IMG/VR virus record: IMGVR_UViG_3300001450_000077
Span: 1-22,807 of that record
Reading direction: 5' to 3' (one strand)
Source of the DNA: a virus
Length of the DNA: 22,807 bases
Shown: in pieces, positions 7,899-15,382 of the stretch
How the letters are laid out: the number at the start of each line of letters is the position of its first letter
Numbering within the stretch: the stretch's first letter is position 1
Notes under the pieces: generated by a model
What the model was told of the DNA's origin: nothing
Databases searched by the model: none
What the model saw: only the letters and a program-made list of their open reading frames with translations
Position numbers and translations under genes: made by a program

Positions 7899-9599
7899 TT
7901 ACGATAAGAACCTTGGCATTCCAGTCATTCCCTGAATCGCCTGATTAAACCCTGAAGCAGCGCCGGAAACTGCTGGCCCAAGCATTGAAGTTATATGCTG
8001 CAATTGCTGCTGACGCTGCGCCATATCCATCTGTGAACCTATCTGTTGGGAACCAAGCTGCTGCTGCACGTTACCGGCTATCAGCCCCTGGGCTCCCTGT
8101 ATCCCCTGCTGTGCAGCTTGATTTGCAGCCATTTGGTTTGCTGTGTTAGCCAACCCGCCAGTTCCGTATTGCCCCATAGTATTGGACCTGCCCGGAGTCG
8201 AGAATTGATTCATTAAATCAGCTTGCCCAGGCATGTTAATCATAGGGTTGTATTGTGCTTGGGATATCTGACCTGCAGTCGCCGGTCCAGTATTAAGAAG
8301 AGGGCTTCCGGTAACAGCACCTTGCAGCTGATCAGTAGTAACACCCGGTGTCATTGCCCCTGCACCGAACTGAGTACCACTTCCGTAATTAGGAGGGGAG
8401 TAAGCAGCACTTGCGTCAGGAAACGTGGGCGTTGCTGGGGGCGTTGTACTTGCTGTTGCAGGCGTTGTATTTGCTGTTGCAGTAAGGTTATTGTTTACTC
8501 CCTTTGGGGCTGCTGTTTGAGTTGCTGATGGAGCGCCACCTGCCGCTGCACCAGAAGCGCCACCTTGCTGCTGCTTAGCGAACTGCTGCTGTTGTACTGT
8601 CTGTCTCATCGTGGGAGGCTGAGCACCTCCTTGTGGTGGAGCCATTCCCATAGGCTGAACGCTTCCTTGTTGCGCAGTCATCCCCATAGGCCCTTGTATG
8701 CCGCCAAGGTTAAGCGGCTGCTGAGCACCAGCTTGTTCCCCCCGCATTTGCTGACCCGCTGCTCTAGTATAAGCCTGTTCATTTCCTTGAAATCTAGGGT
8801 CATTCCTCAATGACTCCATGTAATTTTTCAACTCCGACTTTGGCATCCCTGACATTTTCTGGAAAATGTTTTTCATTTCCTGAGTCTGCTGCGGATTCGT
8901 CGGTCTACCAAACTGTTTTCTAAAAAGCTCTTCTTTGTTTTGATTGCGTTCAGGATCATTCCGCATGTTAAAAGCCTGTTTTTCTAATTCCTTCAACTGG
9001 CTTGCGTCGAGGTCGGGACCACCCTTCTTTACATCTCTGTCTTTAAGTCGACTTATTCGATCCATTGCTTGCTGTTTAGCAATGTCCTGCAGGCTTTGCC
9101 CTGGGGTCGGTGGTGTTGGTCCTCCCGTCACTCCTGGCTGGGGTCGATAGCCCCCTTGCGCTTGCGTGCCAGAGCCAGGGCCAGTAAGGCCCATGTTGGC
9201 TAGCAACTGCTGTATCTGCATTCCCTTTACGCCTTGGCTGTTTTGCAGCATACCAGGGGTAAGACCCCCAGCCGACATAGGCCCATCGCCGCCCAGCCCG
9301 ATTGAGGGCATTTGTTTAAACATATCCTGCATTTGCTGATCGCTAGTAAAATTGCCAAAGGCATTAGCTGCTTGACCAGCGGCACCAAGACCACCTATAT
9401 TCTGGCCCATGATTCGGCTCATGCCCTGTTGCAACTGCTGCAACTGCTGCGGGTTCATCTTCTTGGCAAGTTTGCCTAACGCGCCAAATGCTTTACCAGG
9501 GTCTTTCTTTGCACGCTTCAAGCTTTGCTGTCTGGCTTTGTTGCCGATCATCGCTTGCTGGAATTTTTTCGGATCAAACGGTTGACTGGGAAAACGCAT
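7899..9599 (-). CDS. Gln/Gly-rich 566-aa virion-associated protein
   Basis: I recognise no catalytic family. The N-terminal 50 residues are basic with LGKLAKKMNPQQLQQLQQGM. A Gly/Gln/Met/Pro-rich region follows, then a charged helical part at about 165-275 (KDRDVKKGG ... ENKEELF-like), then a long Q/G/A/T/P low-complexity region. The C-terminal 90 residues combine Gln-rich helix with a Gly/Ala hydrophobic stretch (LGPAVSGAASGFNQAIQG). Composition is prion-like and shared with the preceding gene, from which it is separated by a single base (TAAGATG). Podovirus ejection proteins often have Gln/Ala-rich helices and Gly-rich membrane-active ends, so I infer an internal or tail-tip component. A scaffold-like role is possible. 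Confidence 0.93.
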   Translation of the reverse strand: MRFPSQPFDPKKFQQAMIGNKARQQSLKRAKKDPGKAFGALGKLAKKMNPQQLQQLQQGMSRIMGQNIGGLGAAGQAANAFGNFTSDQQMQDMFKQMPSIGLGGDGPMSAGGLTPGMLQNSQGVKGMQIQQLLANMGLTGPGSGTQAQGGYRPQPGVTGGPTPPTPGQSLQDIAKQQAMDRISRLKDRDVKKGGPDLDASQLKELEKQAFNMRNDPERNQNKEELFRKQFGRPTNPQQTQEMKNIFQKMSGMPKSELKNYMESLRNDPRFQGNEQAYTRAAGQQMRGEQAGAQQPLNLGGIQGPMGMTAQQGSVQPMGMAPPQGGAQPPTMRQTVQQQQFAKQQQGGASGAAAGGAPSATQTAAPKGVNNNLTATANTTPATASTTPPATPTFPDASAAYSPPNYGSGTQFGAGAMTPGVTTDQLQGAVTGSPLLNTGPATAGQISQAQYNPMINMPGQADLMNQFSTPGRSNTMGQYGTGGLANTANQMAANQAAQQGIQGAQGLIAGNVQQQLGSQQIGSQMDMAQRQQQLQHITSMLGPAVSGAASGFNQAIQGMTGMPRFLS

Positions 9600-9600
9600 C

Positions 9601-11304
9601 TTAAGCTACTCCTACGTTGCCCATTCCACCCAAGACGCCGCCAACAGCTTGGCCTAGACCGCCAATAGTTGAACCAGCTGCCTGAGCAAATGGTGCCTGT
9701 ATTGCAAATTGATTGGCAAGCTGAGGATTAAACTGCCCCATAAGGTTTTGGCCTGCCTGCATGCCGAGCTTACTTAGCTGCTGATTAGCGCCAAGCTGCG
9801 CGGCCTGCTGAGTATTCATTGCGCCTTGTAAACCGAGCAAGGAATTTTGACCTGCCCCGAAAGCGTTAGGACCGCCAACCATTCCAGGTACAGCAGCAGT
9901 AGACGCAGCAAACGGATTGTATTGACCACCATGCGCCGGGCCTTCAAGAAGTTTATGCGCAGTCGATTGCATCTGGCCTTGACCTGCAAGATTGAACAGG
10001 TTCTGAATCGGAGAAGCACTTCCCTGCTGCATCTGCTGCTGCTGCATCTGCTGCTGCTGCATCTGCTGCTCACCACCCTGCTGACCACCCTGCTGACCAC
10101 CCTGCTGACCACCAAGGCCAAACATGCTTGCAAATGGAGATTGAACGCTCCCTAAGTTGCTCATTATCTTACCGGCCTGCAAATCAAGAAGCCTTGCATG
10201 CTCAACCATTCTCTCTTCAGCTAAGGTAGATTTATTTCTATCAATATCCTTAGCCGCTTGAGTTTCGGCATCAAGAACTCCACCCGTAAACTTTCCGGTT
10301 GTTGAGTCATATGTTCCCGTTTTTAAACCGGCTTCTTTTTCTTGCTTAGCAAGCTCGCCATAAATTTGAGCCGCGATAGTACCTGAACCATACGGGTTGT
10401 CTTCAGTTATTCCCAGATGCCCAAGCTCACCAAGTCTTTTCTGGAACCCTTCTTCTTTCGTCCTGTCTATCGCAAACTTACCGCCCAATGTTTCTCGTAT
10501 ATAAGCGGCATGCGGCTCAGCAAGTAGCCTAGATATTGCTTGCAGCCTAGAAGCCTCTGCCGACCCAAACCCTTCTCCGTAATTCGCAGGTTTATTCCCA
10601 AAAATCTCAGTCCAGTCGGGAGTTTCGCCAGATTGACCCGGATTCATATAATCCGGTAATTTCCATCCACCTATCCCGCCTCCTAGAAAATCTTTATCGG
10701 GATCATTATAGTGCGGCCCTGGTCCAATCAGGGTGGTTCCGCCGCCACCGCCGCCCGGATCCAATTGCCCAGGGGCAAAACCAACAGTGTTAAAATTTTC
10801 CGTCCATATGTCAGGTTCCATGTTCGGCAGTCCACCAGCTGGATTTGCACCAAAACTCCAAGAACTCGGAGCATACGCAGATTGCACGCCAAATGCGCCA
10901 TCAGGAGTCTCGGTGGCAAATGACCTTCCTCCAGAAGCAATCCATTCTGGATTGACTGCGCCATCAGAATACGGGTTAATTGCATACTGCCCATACGGAT
11001 TAGTGGGGCTTGCGCCAACTCCACCAAACATTGCAGCATTCCAGGCACCAGGATTCACAACCCCAGACATCCCTGCCCCAGTACCTTGCTGGGTGTAATA
11101 ATCTTGCCCAAGTTGTTCCCAAGGTTTCGCGGTGGAATTATACATCCAAGAAGGAATACTTGCTGTTCCGGCTTGCTGGGCCGGGCCAGTTCCAGTCATG
11201 GCCTGTAATTCCTCTTGGGGATTCCTGGGCGCTTGCTGCTGATTGGCTGCGCCAGTAACAACTTCAATCAATTTCTGAAGTTCTTCTTCGTCTTTTTTAG
11301 CCAT
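9601..11304 (-). CDS. Gln/Gly-rich 567-aa virion-associated protein with QQGG and QQQQM repeats
   Basis: An acidic helical N-terminus (KKDEEELQKLIEVV) leads into a Gly/Pro/Asn/Trp/Tyr-rich region to about residue 230, with a six-Gly run. A charged helical segment follows (about 245-385, with SRLQAISRLLAEPHAAY). Next come a repeat tract made of GGQQ units then QQQQM units, a Q/G/A-rich tail, and a hydrophobic Gly-rich end (STIGGLGQAVGGVLGGMG) that could insert into membranes. Length and composition closely match the next gene, suggesting partners or old paralogs. It follows the LamG gene after a 61-base gap, the widest in the leftward train. Function is inferred only from composition and neighbours: internal or ejected protein, or tail-tip component. 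Confidence 0.93.
   Translation of the reverse strand: MAKKDEEELQKLIEVVTGAANQQQAPRNPQEELQAMTGTGPAQQAGTASIPSWMYNSTAKPWEQLGQDYYTQQGTGAGMSGVVNPGAWNAAMFGGVGASPTNPYGQYAINPYSDGAVNPEWIASGGRSFATETPDGAFGVQSAYAPSSWSFGANPAGGLPNMEPDIWTENFNTVGFAPGQLDPGGGGGGTTLIGPGPHYNDPDKDFLGGGIGGWKLPDYMNPGQSGETPDWTEIFGNKPANYGEGFGSAEASRLQAISRLLAEPHAAYIRETLGGKFAIDRTKEEGFQKRLGELGHLGITEDNPYGSGTIAAQIYGELAKQEKEAGLKTGTYDSTTGKFTGGVLDAETQAAKDIDRNKSTLAEERMVEHARLLDLQAGKIMSNLGSVQSPFASMFGLGGQQGGQQGGQQGGEQQMQQQQMQQQQMQQGSASPIQNLFNLAGQGQMQSTAHKLLEGPAHGGQYNPFAASTAAVPGMVGGPNAFGAGQNSLLGLQGAMNTQQAAQLGANQQLSKLGMQAGQNLMGQFNPQLANQFAIQAPFAQAAGSTIGGLGQAVGGVLGGMGNVGVA
10029..10107 (-). repeat. Compound microsatellite: 15-bp QQQQM units then 12-bp QQGG units
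   Basis: On the + strand GCATCTGCTGCTGCT occurs at 10029-10043 and 10044-10058 with a partial copy to 10070. It is followed by ACCACCCTGCTG at 10072-10083, 10084-10095 and 10096-10107. Both unit lengths are multiples of three, so copy changes keep the frame. The copies are identical, pointing to replication slippage in a region that tolerates length change. Confidence 0.88.
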
Positions 11305-11365
11305 TTTGCTACTTTCTGGGTACAGTCAGTGTGTCATTATCCCACAATAAACGGTTTAGTGGTAC
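11305..11365. other. 61-base intergenic gap, largest in the leftward operon
   Basis: This gap separates the LamG gene from the first Gln-rich gene. On the minus strand it contains GATAAT, but I find no acceptable -35 hexamer 16-18 bases before it (the bases there read TACCAC). I see no GC-rich hairpin followed by a T run, so neither a promoter nor a terminator is claimed. There is room for a weak internal promoter or an mRNA processing site. Confidence 0.4.
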
Positions 11366-13042
11366 TTATAATATCACCCAGCCATTGCCTTCCTTTTCTA
11401 TTCTTAAAACATTCCCCGAAGAATAGCTTGTCCCAGTTGGATTCCGCACAGTAATTGCAGCACCAGGGCTATAACCAAGAGCCTTAGCAGCTGCTTCTGG
11501 GTCAGAGGATTCACCGTAGCTTTTGTCCCTAGCAACCGCCCCAGACGCTACCGTGCCACCCATATCTTGAGGCCCTGTGGGCGAATTAGAACGTGACGTA
11601 TATGGAGAGCCAGCACCAATAGATGTGACACCTATAGAGCATTCAGACGCCCTAGCAGTTTCGCTATCAATAATCATTCCGTTGTCAGATTCGTGTATCT
11701 CGATGGGATGGTTGGCATACTTTCCTTTCCATACAACTTCTGCAGCTTTGGGGTTAGAAGTTTGCCGTACCGTACCCACTGAAGGATCGGCGGTAAAGTC
11801 AGCAACGAATTTGCTAGTGGCCGTCCCTGCCTCAATAGACACATCGGCTGACGTAGACGTTGGTTTAGTTATTTTCATTGCCGGTCTTACCGCACCCGAA
11901 GTGCCTGTAATAGAAACAGGAACATCTTTATCTCCAGGCACTTGATATGTACCTGTAACAAGGGATGTGGCTGCACTAGGAAGATACGACTCTACACCTT
12001 GAGCGGTGTATCCTGTAGCGTATGCCGAACCAGAGTTATACATTTCGTCAGTAGTTGGTGACGTAAAGTCATTAGAGAAGCTAACGGCATCTAGATAAAA
12101 CCGTGCGCTGTTAGCACCTAATAAATTTCCATCCGAATTGTTTCCTATCCTTAACGGAAAACTAGTGTCACCCTCCATGTTTCCAGCAATGCTTATATTG
12201 CCGCTGTTAGTAGTAGCTGCACCACGCACATTAACAGAAGCCACCGAATTGTAATTGTCAAACACAACATCAATGAAATACCACGCTCCAGTTGAAAGCT
12301 CCATGCCGTGCAAAATCTGCGTTGCTACACTCGTAGTACCTGTAGCAACGTGTAGGTCATTTGATCCAACTAGATTTTGAGAGTAGAAAATACCCCAGTC
12401 TCCATCAAACACCGCAGAACCAGAAGAACTATCAACAGACGCTTTGGTAATAATTCCCTGTATGTCAGAAGCCCCGGAGCCAGAGCCTAAAGCCACAGGG
12501 TAAATCCAAAATGAAACCCGTATCCCAGCTCCCCCGTCACTTGCAAAGTATTCGTTGTGTGCGCGGCTAAAGTGACAAGAGTTTTGAAAGTTAGCACTCT
12601 TACTTCCCACTACCCTGGTAGTTGAGTACGAACCATTAGTAACTGTTAAGTCTAAGCCACGGCCCGACCAATCGGTGCCATCGTCTTCAAAGTTGTAGTA
12701 CGGGAATATCTGGCTGGCGGGAATGGTAGTCAGCGAAGATGCCGACTGAGGGCGATTATTGCCAAATATAGAACCAACAGGAGTAACCGTCCAAACAGCA
12801 TCACGTTTACCGATATCATCACCACCATCAGAACTCCCAGTATTTCTAGTCGATCCAGGCTTGCCTCCGCTTGATCCAGTGCCAGGCGCTTGACCAGCCT
12901 GAGAAACAGACACTTCGGTTCTGTAGTCCGAGCTAATCGGAGTAACGACACCGTTAATCCTTTCTGCTAACACCGCAGTGCCAGATGCTGGAGTTGTACC
13001 GCTAGCCGCTGAAATACTAGCAGTTGCTATTGCATACCTCAT
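11366..13042 (-). CDS. LamG/concanavalin-like domain protein, probable tail fibre or receptor-binding protein
   Basis: 558 residues. The N-terminal 110 residues are Ser/Thr/Gly rich with a long linker. Residues about 113-338 read as a LamG (Laminin_G_3) jelly-roll: YYNFEDDGTDWSGRG at the first strand, RVSFWIYP, a strand with DWGIFYSQN, then GAWYFIDVVFDN, PLRIGNNSDG, and the usual closing LDAVSFSNDFTSPTTDEMY. The remaining 220 residues are beta-rich and Ser/Thr rich, ending KEGNGWVIL. Such domains bind carbohydrate and are common on phage fibres and adhesins. Its ATG overlaps the previous stop as ATGA. Position after the nozzle and before the internal proteins supports a tail-tip adhesin. The LamG call is fairly secure; the receptor role is inferred. 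Confidence 0.93.
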   Translation of the reverse strand: MRYAIATASISAASGTTPASGTAVLAERINGVVTPISSDYRTEVSVSQAGQAPGTGSSGGKPGSTRNTGSSDGGDDIGKRDAVWTVTPVGSIFGNNRPQSASSLTTIPASQIFPYYNFEDDGTDWSGRGLDLTVTNGSYSTTRVVGSKSANFQNSCHFSRAHNEYFASDGGAGIRVSFWIYPVALGSGSGASDIQGIITKASVDSSSGSAVFDGDWGIFYSQNLVGSNDLHVATGTTSVATQILHGMELSTGAWYFIDVVFDNYNSVASVNVRGAATTNSGNISIAGNMEGDTSFPLRIGNNSDGNLLGANSARFYLDAVSFSNDFTSPTTDEMYNSGSAYATGYTAQGVESYLPSAATSLVTGTYQVPGDKDVPVSITGTSGAVRPAMKITKPTSTSADVSIEAGTATSKFVADFTADPSVGTVRQTSNPKAAEVVWKGKYANHPIEIHESDNGMIIDSETARASECSIGVTSIGAGSPYTSRSNSPTGPQDMGGTVASGAVARDKSYGESSDPEAAAKALGYSPGAAITVRNPTGTSYSSGNVLRIEKEGNGWVIL

Positions 13043-13500
13043 AACGACCTGGGGGGTGACAACTGAACATCATTGTCGTACCCCCTCCTAGTTGCGTACT
13101 GGGAAACTTGCAAAGAAGAAATGTCGTACCTAGCTTGTCTTCCAGGCTTGCCGCCAAATACCTTATGTTCCTGGGCTGGGATATTGTAATAAGTTGAAAT
13201 GTCGGAATTAAATCCATCTGTTACCGTAAGTGATCGGTCGGTTCCAAATTTATGAATAGGTGGAAAATTTCCTGGGTCTGGAATTGGATCAGAGTTTTCT
13301 CTGAACTCAGACGTAGGCGCAGCTTCGTCAGCACCATAACCGCTTAAAGGGTAATCAACAACAGATTCGTTTACCGTAATGCTTAATGGAGCATTCCTGT
13401 TAGAAGGAATGGTGTCGCTTAATAATAACTGAATGCGATCAGCCAACTCATCGTAGCCTGCGTCACGAAGCTGCTGATTTATGTTTTGCCTAAATGACAT
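13039..13500 (-). CDS. Hypothetical protein, 153 aa, in the coupled tail-gene run
   Basis: I do not recognise this protein. The N-terminus is a short amphipathic helix (FRQNINQQLRDAGYDELADR) followed by a Ser/Pro/Asp-rich, probably extended region with some strand-like segments (ITVNESVVDYPL, SLTVTDGF) and a basic end. I place the start at ATG 13500 rather than at the longer upstream ATG, because this ATG overlaps the previous stop as TAATG, the same arrangement as the two preceding junctions. It ends in ATGA with the LamG gene. The coupling suggests a partner, chaperone or small joint protein for the fibre, which is inference from position only. Confidence 0.88.
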   Translation of the reverse strand: MSFRQNINQQLRDAGYDELADRIQLLLSDTIPSNRNAPLSITVNESVVDYPLSGYGADEAAPTSEFRENSDPIPDPGNFPPIHKFGTDRSLTVTDGFNSDISTYYNIPAQEHKVFGGKPGRQARYDISSLQVSQYATRRGYDNDVQLSPPRSL

Positions 13501-14678
13501 TATTGAATCTCCCGCCAAGGTTTCCTTGGGATGCCGCCCCAACCACTCCGCCCTGGTTCAACATAGCCATCAGGACGTTTTGGTTTCGGTGGATAAAGCT
13601 GATACGCGCGATCCCCGTAATCAATTTCTTCGGGGTATGGTTCGCCTGGGCCAGCCATTGTCTTCAGCCACTTTCTTCCTTCAGGAGTGCCGTAAATAAG
13701 CTCCGTCAATGAAGGGCCTTCTGGCTGATTATACCCATGCTCATAGGCCCACCGAGACATCATGTCAGCGTCCTGGGTTGCCCCAGGGAACTCTACGGGT
13801 GCAGTCCTAATATCTACCGGCTCTCCCTGCGCTCTCCGAACTGAGGCTGCGTTAATGATGTCTCCTATAGTAGCCGGAATTTCTTTTGCAGCCTCGCTAA
13901 TTTCGTTCATGGTTTGATTAGCATTATTTTGACGAGGATTAAACCCTTGATGCCGCTGGTCATAATGCTCGTATTCATGCTGGGCCATGCCCCCCCTGCT
14001 CCACCCCTTATCCCCGGCGTTCCTTGGTTCTTTTTCGGGAACAACCACTACGTCTTCCGATGGAGAATAATAAGCAGGGCTATTGACCGCTCTGCGACGG
14101 CCAAAGTTGTCACGTGTATATTCTCTTATGTTATCCCAATCCTCTTGTGATCGCCGTTCAAGAAAAAGTCTCTTTGCTGTTTCGTCGTTCCACTGATTTC
14201 GCTGGTCTACAAATTCTCCAAACATATTATGCAGCTTGTTTTCTTCAGCCACATCTTGTAAGAAATTCTTTCTTGGGCCAGCAAACCCATGATGCAATTG
14301 ATGACCTAAGTAATTAAAACGTCCTTGGCCACCGCTGTTGCCCACTGTGCTTCGTCGCACGTGTTCTGTTGTTTCCCCTGTTTTCATATTGTGCCCAAGC
14401 AATGGACTAAGTTCTGTCTGTCCTTCATCAAAAAACAGTGGTTCATCCCACGGAGCCATTAACGGATCGTATCCGCTGGTTATATAGCTCTCTAAACTAC
14501 GTGGAAAGGAATTAAACCCGCCAGGATTATGGCTTCCACCAAACATCGTCCATTTAAGTTCTTTTGGGGAAAATTCCCCTCGCTGGCGCTTTCTTTCTGG
14601 TGTTCTTTCCCGTTTCATCATTTCTTGAAACAGTCTAGATTGCTCCCACCATTCTGGCCTGTTAAATTCGTCGGCCAT
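13500..14678 (-). CDS. Putative zinc metallopeptidase of the virion (HEYEH motif), 392 aa
   Basis: The key feature is HEYEH at residues 234-238, preceded by the strand PAYYSPSEDVVVVPE (201-215). A strand then a His-Glu-x-x-His helix is the usual core of zincin peptidases. Downstream, NEISEA at 258-263 places Glu259 21 residues after the second His, close to the thermolysin-type arrangement (20 residues), so it could be the third zinc ligand; this is a hypothesis. The N-terminal 190 residues are charged and His/Trp rich. The C-terminus is Pro/Gly rich. No signal peptide is seen. It sits between an ADP-ribosyltransferase-like gene and a small gene with TAATG overlaps on both sides. Possible roles are virion protein maturation, cleavage of surface proteins, or an ejected effector. 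Confidence 0.92.
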   Translation of the reverse strand: MADEFNRPEWWEQSRLFQEMMKRERTPERKRQRGEFSPKELKWTMFGGSHNPGGFNSFPRSLESYITSGYDPLMAPWDEPLFFDEGQTELSPLLGHNMKTGETTEHVRRSTVGNSGGQGRFNYLGHQLHHGFAGPRKNFLQDVAEENKLHNMFGEFVDQRNQWNDETAKRLFLERRSQEDWDNIREYTRDNFGRRRAVNSPAYYSPSEDVVVVPEKEPRNAGDKGWSRGGMAQHEYEHYDQRHQGFNPRQNNANQTMNEISEAAKEIPATIGDIINAASVRRAQGEPVDIRTAPVEFPGATQDADMMSRWAYEHGYNQPEGPSLTELIYGTPEGRKWLKTMAGPGEPYPEEIDYGDRAYQLYPPKPKRPDGYVEPGRSGWGGIPRKPWREIQ

Positions 14679-15382
14679 TACTCATCCTCTCTTAAAATCA
14701 TTGATTCCATTAAGGCGGGTGCTGTACTAGATGGTTGAAATGGGGCAAGCGGGGGGCGATACAGCTTAGAGCTTCGTAAGATTGCGTCTGCCTCTGGAGG
14801 GAAATACCATTCTTGGGTAGGGTTTCCTGACCAAGCTCTTGGGTTGTGCGGGGTCATTCTTCCCCCAGGTTTTAACGTCATGTTTGGGAGGTGGTACTTA
14901 TCGGCTATGGATTTAGGTACGTCGGTATATCTTAGACGCGGATCGTAAGCGTCGTCTAAATAGAGCTTTACTTCTTTTTTGGTTGGGCCGCCGTACCACC
15001 GATTTGCCGCATCAGCTTTATTTATCCATTCTTCTTCTTGTCCAGACCTAAACTGAGGGGGCTTTTTTCTTGCGTTTTCTACGCTGAGGGTCTTTACGTT
15101 TTTTTGGTGGCTTGGCTTTCCCTCACCTCTCCAAAGTCGCTTGGTTCCCGGCGAAGGAGGACGGGTAGCAATGGTGCGGGACAGCCCCGCTCTGGCAATG
15201 TTGGCAAGTAGCGGCCCGTACATAATCGGAAGGGCTTCATCGCCAGTAGGGTTAATTCCCTGATCCTGGGCTTTTAGTCGACGGTACTGCTCTCTAGTGT
15301 AATCCCTGAAGGATTCCTGGCGAGGGGGAGCTGGCTTCAGAAGCTTTGAAAGCCTTTCATTTTCGCCGTATGCTTGCGCCAT
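14678..15382 (-). CDS. Hypothetical 234-aa protein with weak ADP-ribosyltransferase-like motifs
   Basis: After a charged helical N-terminus (1-45) and a short hydrophobic stretch (50-65), the protein has KRLWRGEG (81-88), QEEEWINKADAANRWYG (115-131), RYTDVPKS (151-158) and QEWYFPPE (190-197). This order resembles the Arg, aromatic-rich and Glu motifs of ADP-ribosyltransferase-like domains found in some phage and polyvalent proteins, with Arg85 and Glu191 as candidate key residues. The serine motif is not clear and the residue two before the Glu is Thr, so the match is weak. It follows the nozzle-like gene by TAATG and precedes the metallopeptidase by TAATG. It could instead be a purely structural tail protein. 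Confidence 0.9.
   Translation of the reverse strand: MAQAYGENERLSKLLKPAPPRQESFRDYTREQYRRLKAQDQGINPTGDEALPIMYGPLLANIARAGLSRTIATRPPSPGTKRLWRGEGKPSHQKNVKTLSVENARKKPPQFRSGQEEEWINKADAANRWYGGPTKKEVKLYLDDAYDPRLRYTDVPKSIADKYHLPNMTLKPGGRMTPHNPRAWSGNPTQEWYFPPEADAILRSSKLYRPPLAPFQPSSTAPALMESMILREDE

Noticed and set aside
10029-10107. CRISPR-like or regulatory direct repeats
   Set aside because: Units of 12 and 15 bp are contiguous without spacers and in frame with a coding sequence, so they are coding microsatellites.
11305-11365. Internal promoter with GATAAT as -10 box
   Set aside because: No acceptable -35 hexamer at the proper distance, and AT-rich hexamers of this kind are common by chance.
13501-13542. 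Longer start for the 153-residue protein (14 more residues)
   Set aside because: It would overlap the metallopeptidase-like gene by 43 bases, while the downstream ATG gives the same TAATG junction seen at neighbouring genes.
13941-13979. Metzincin-type HExxHxxGxxH motif in the 392-residue protein
   Set aside because: The downstream His is one residue too close and the Gly is missing; only the basic HExxH core is supported.
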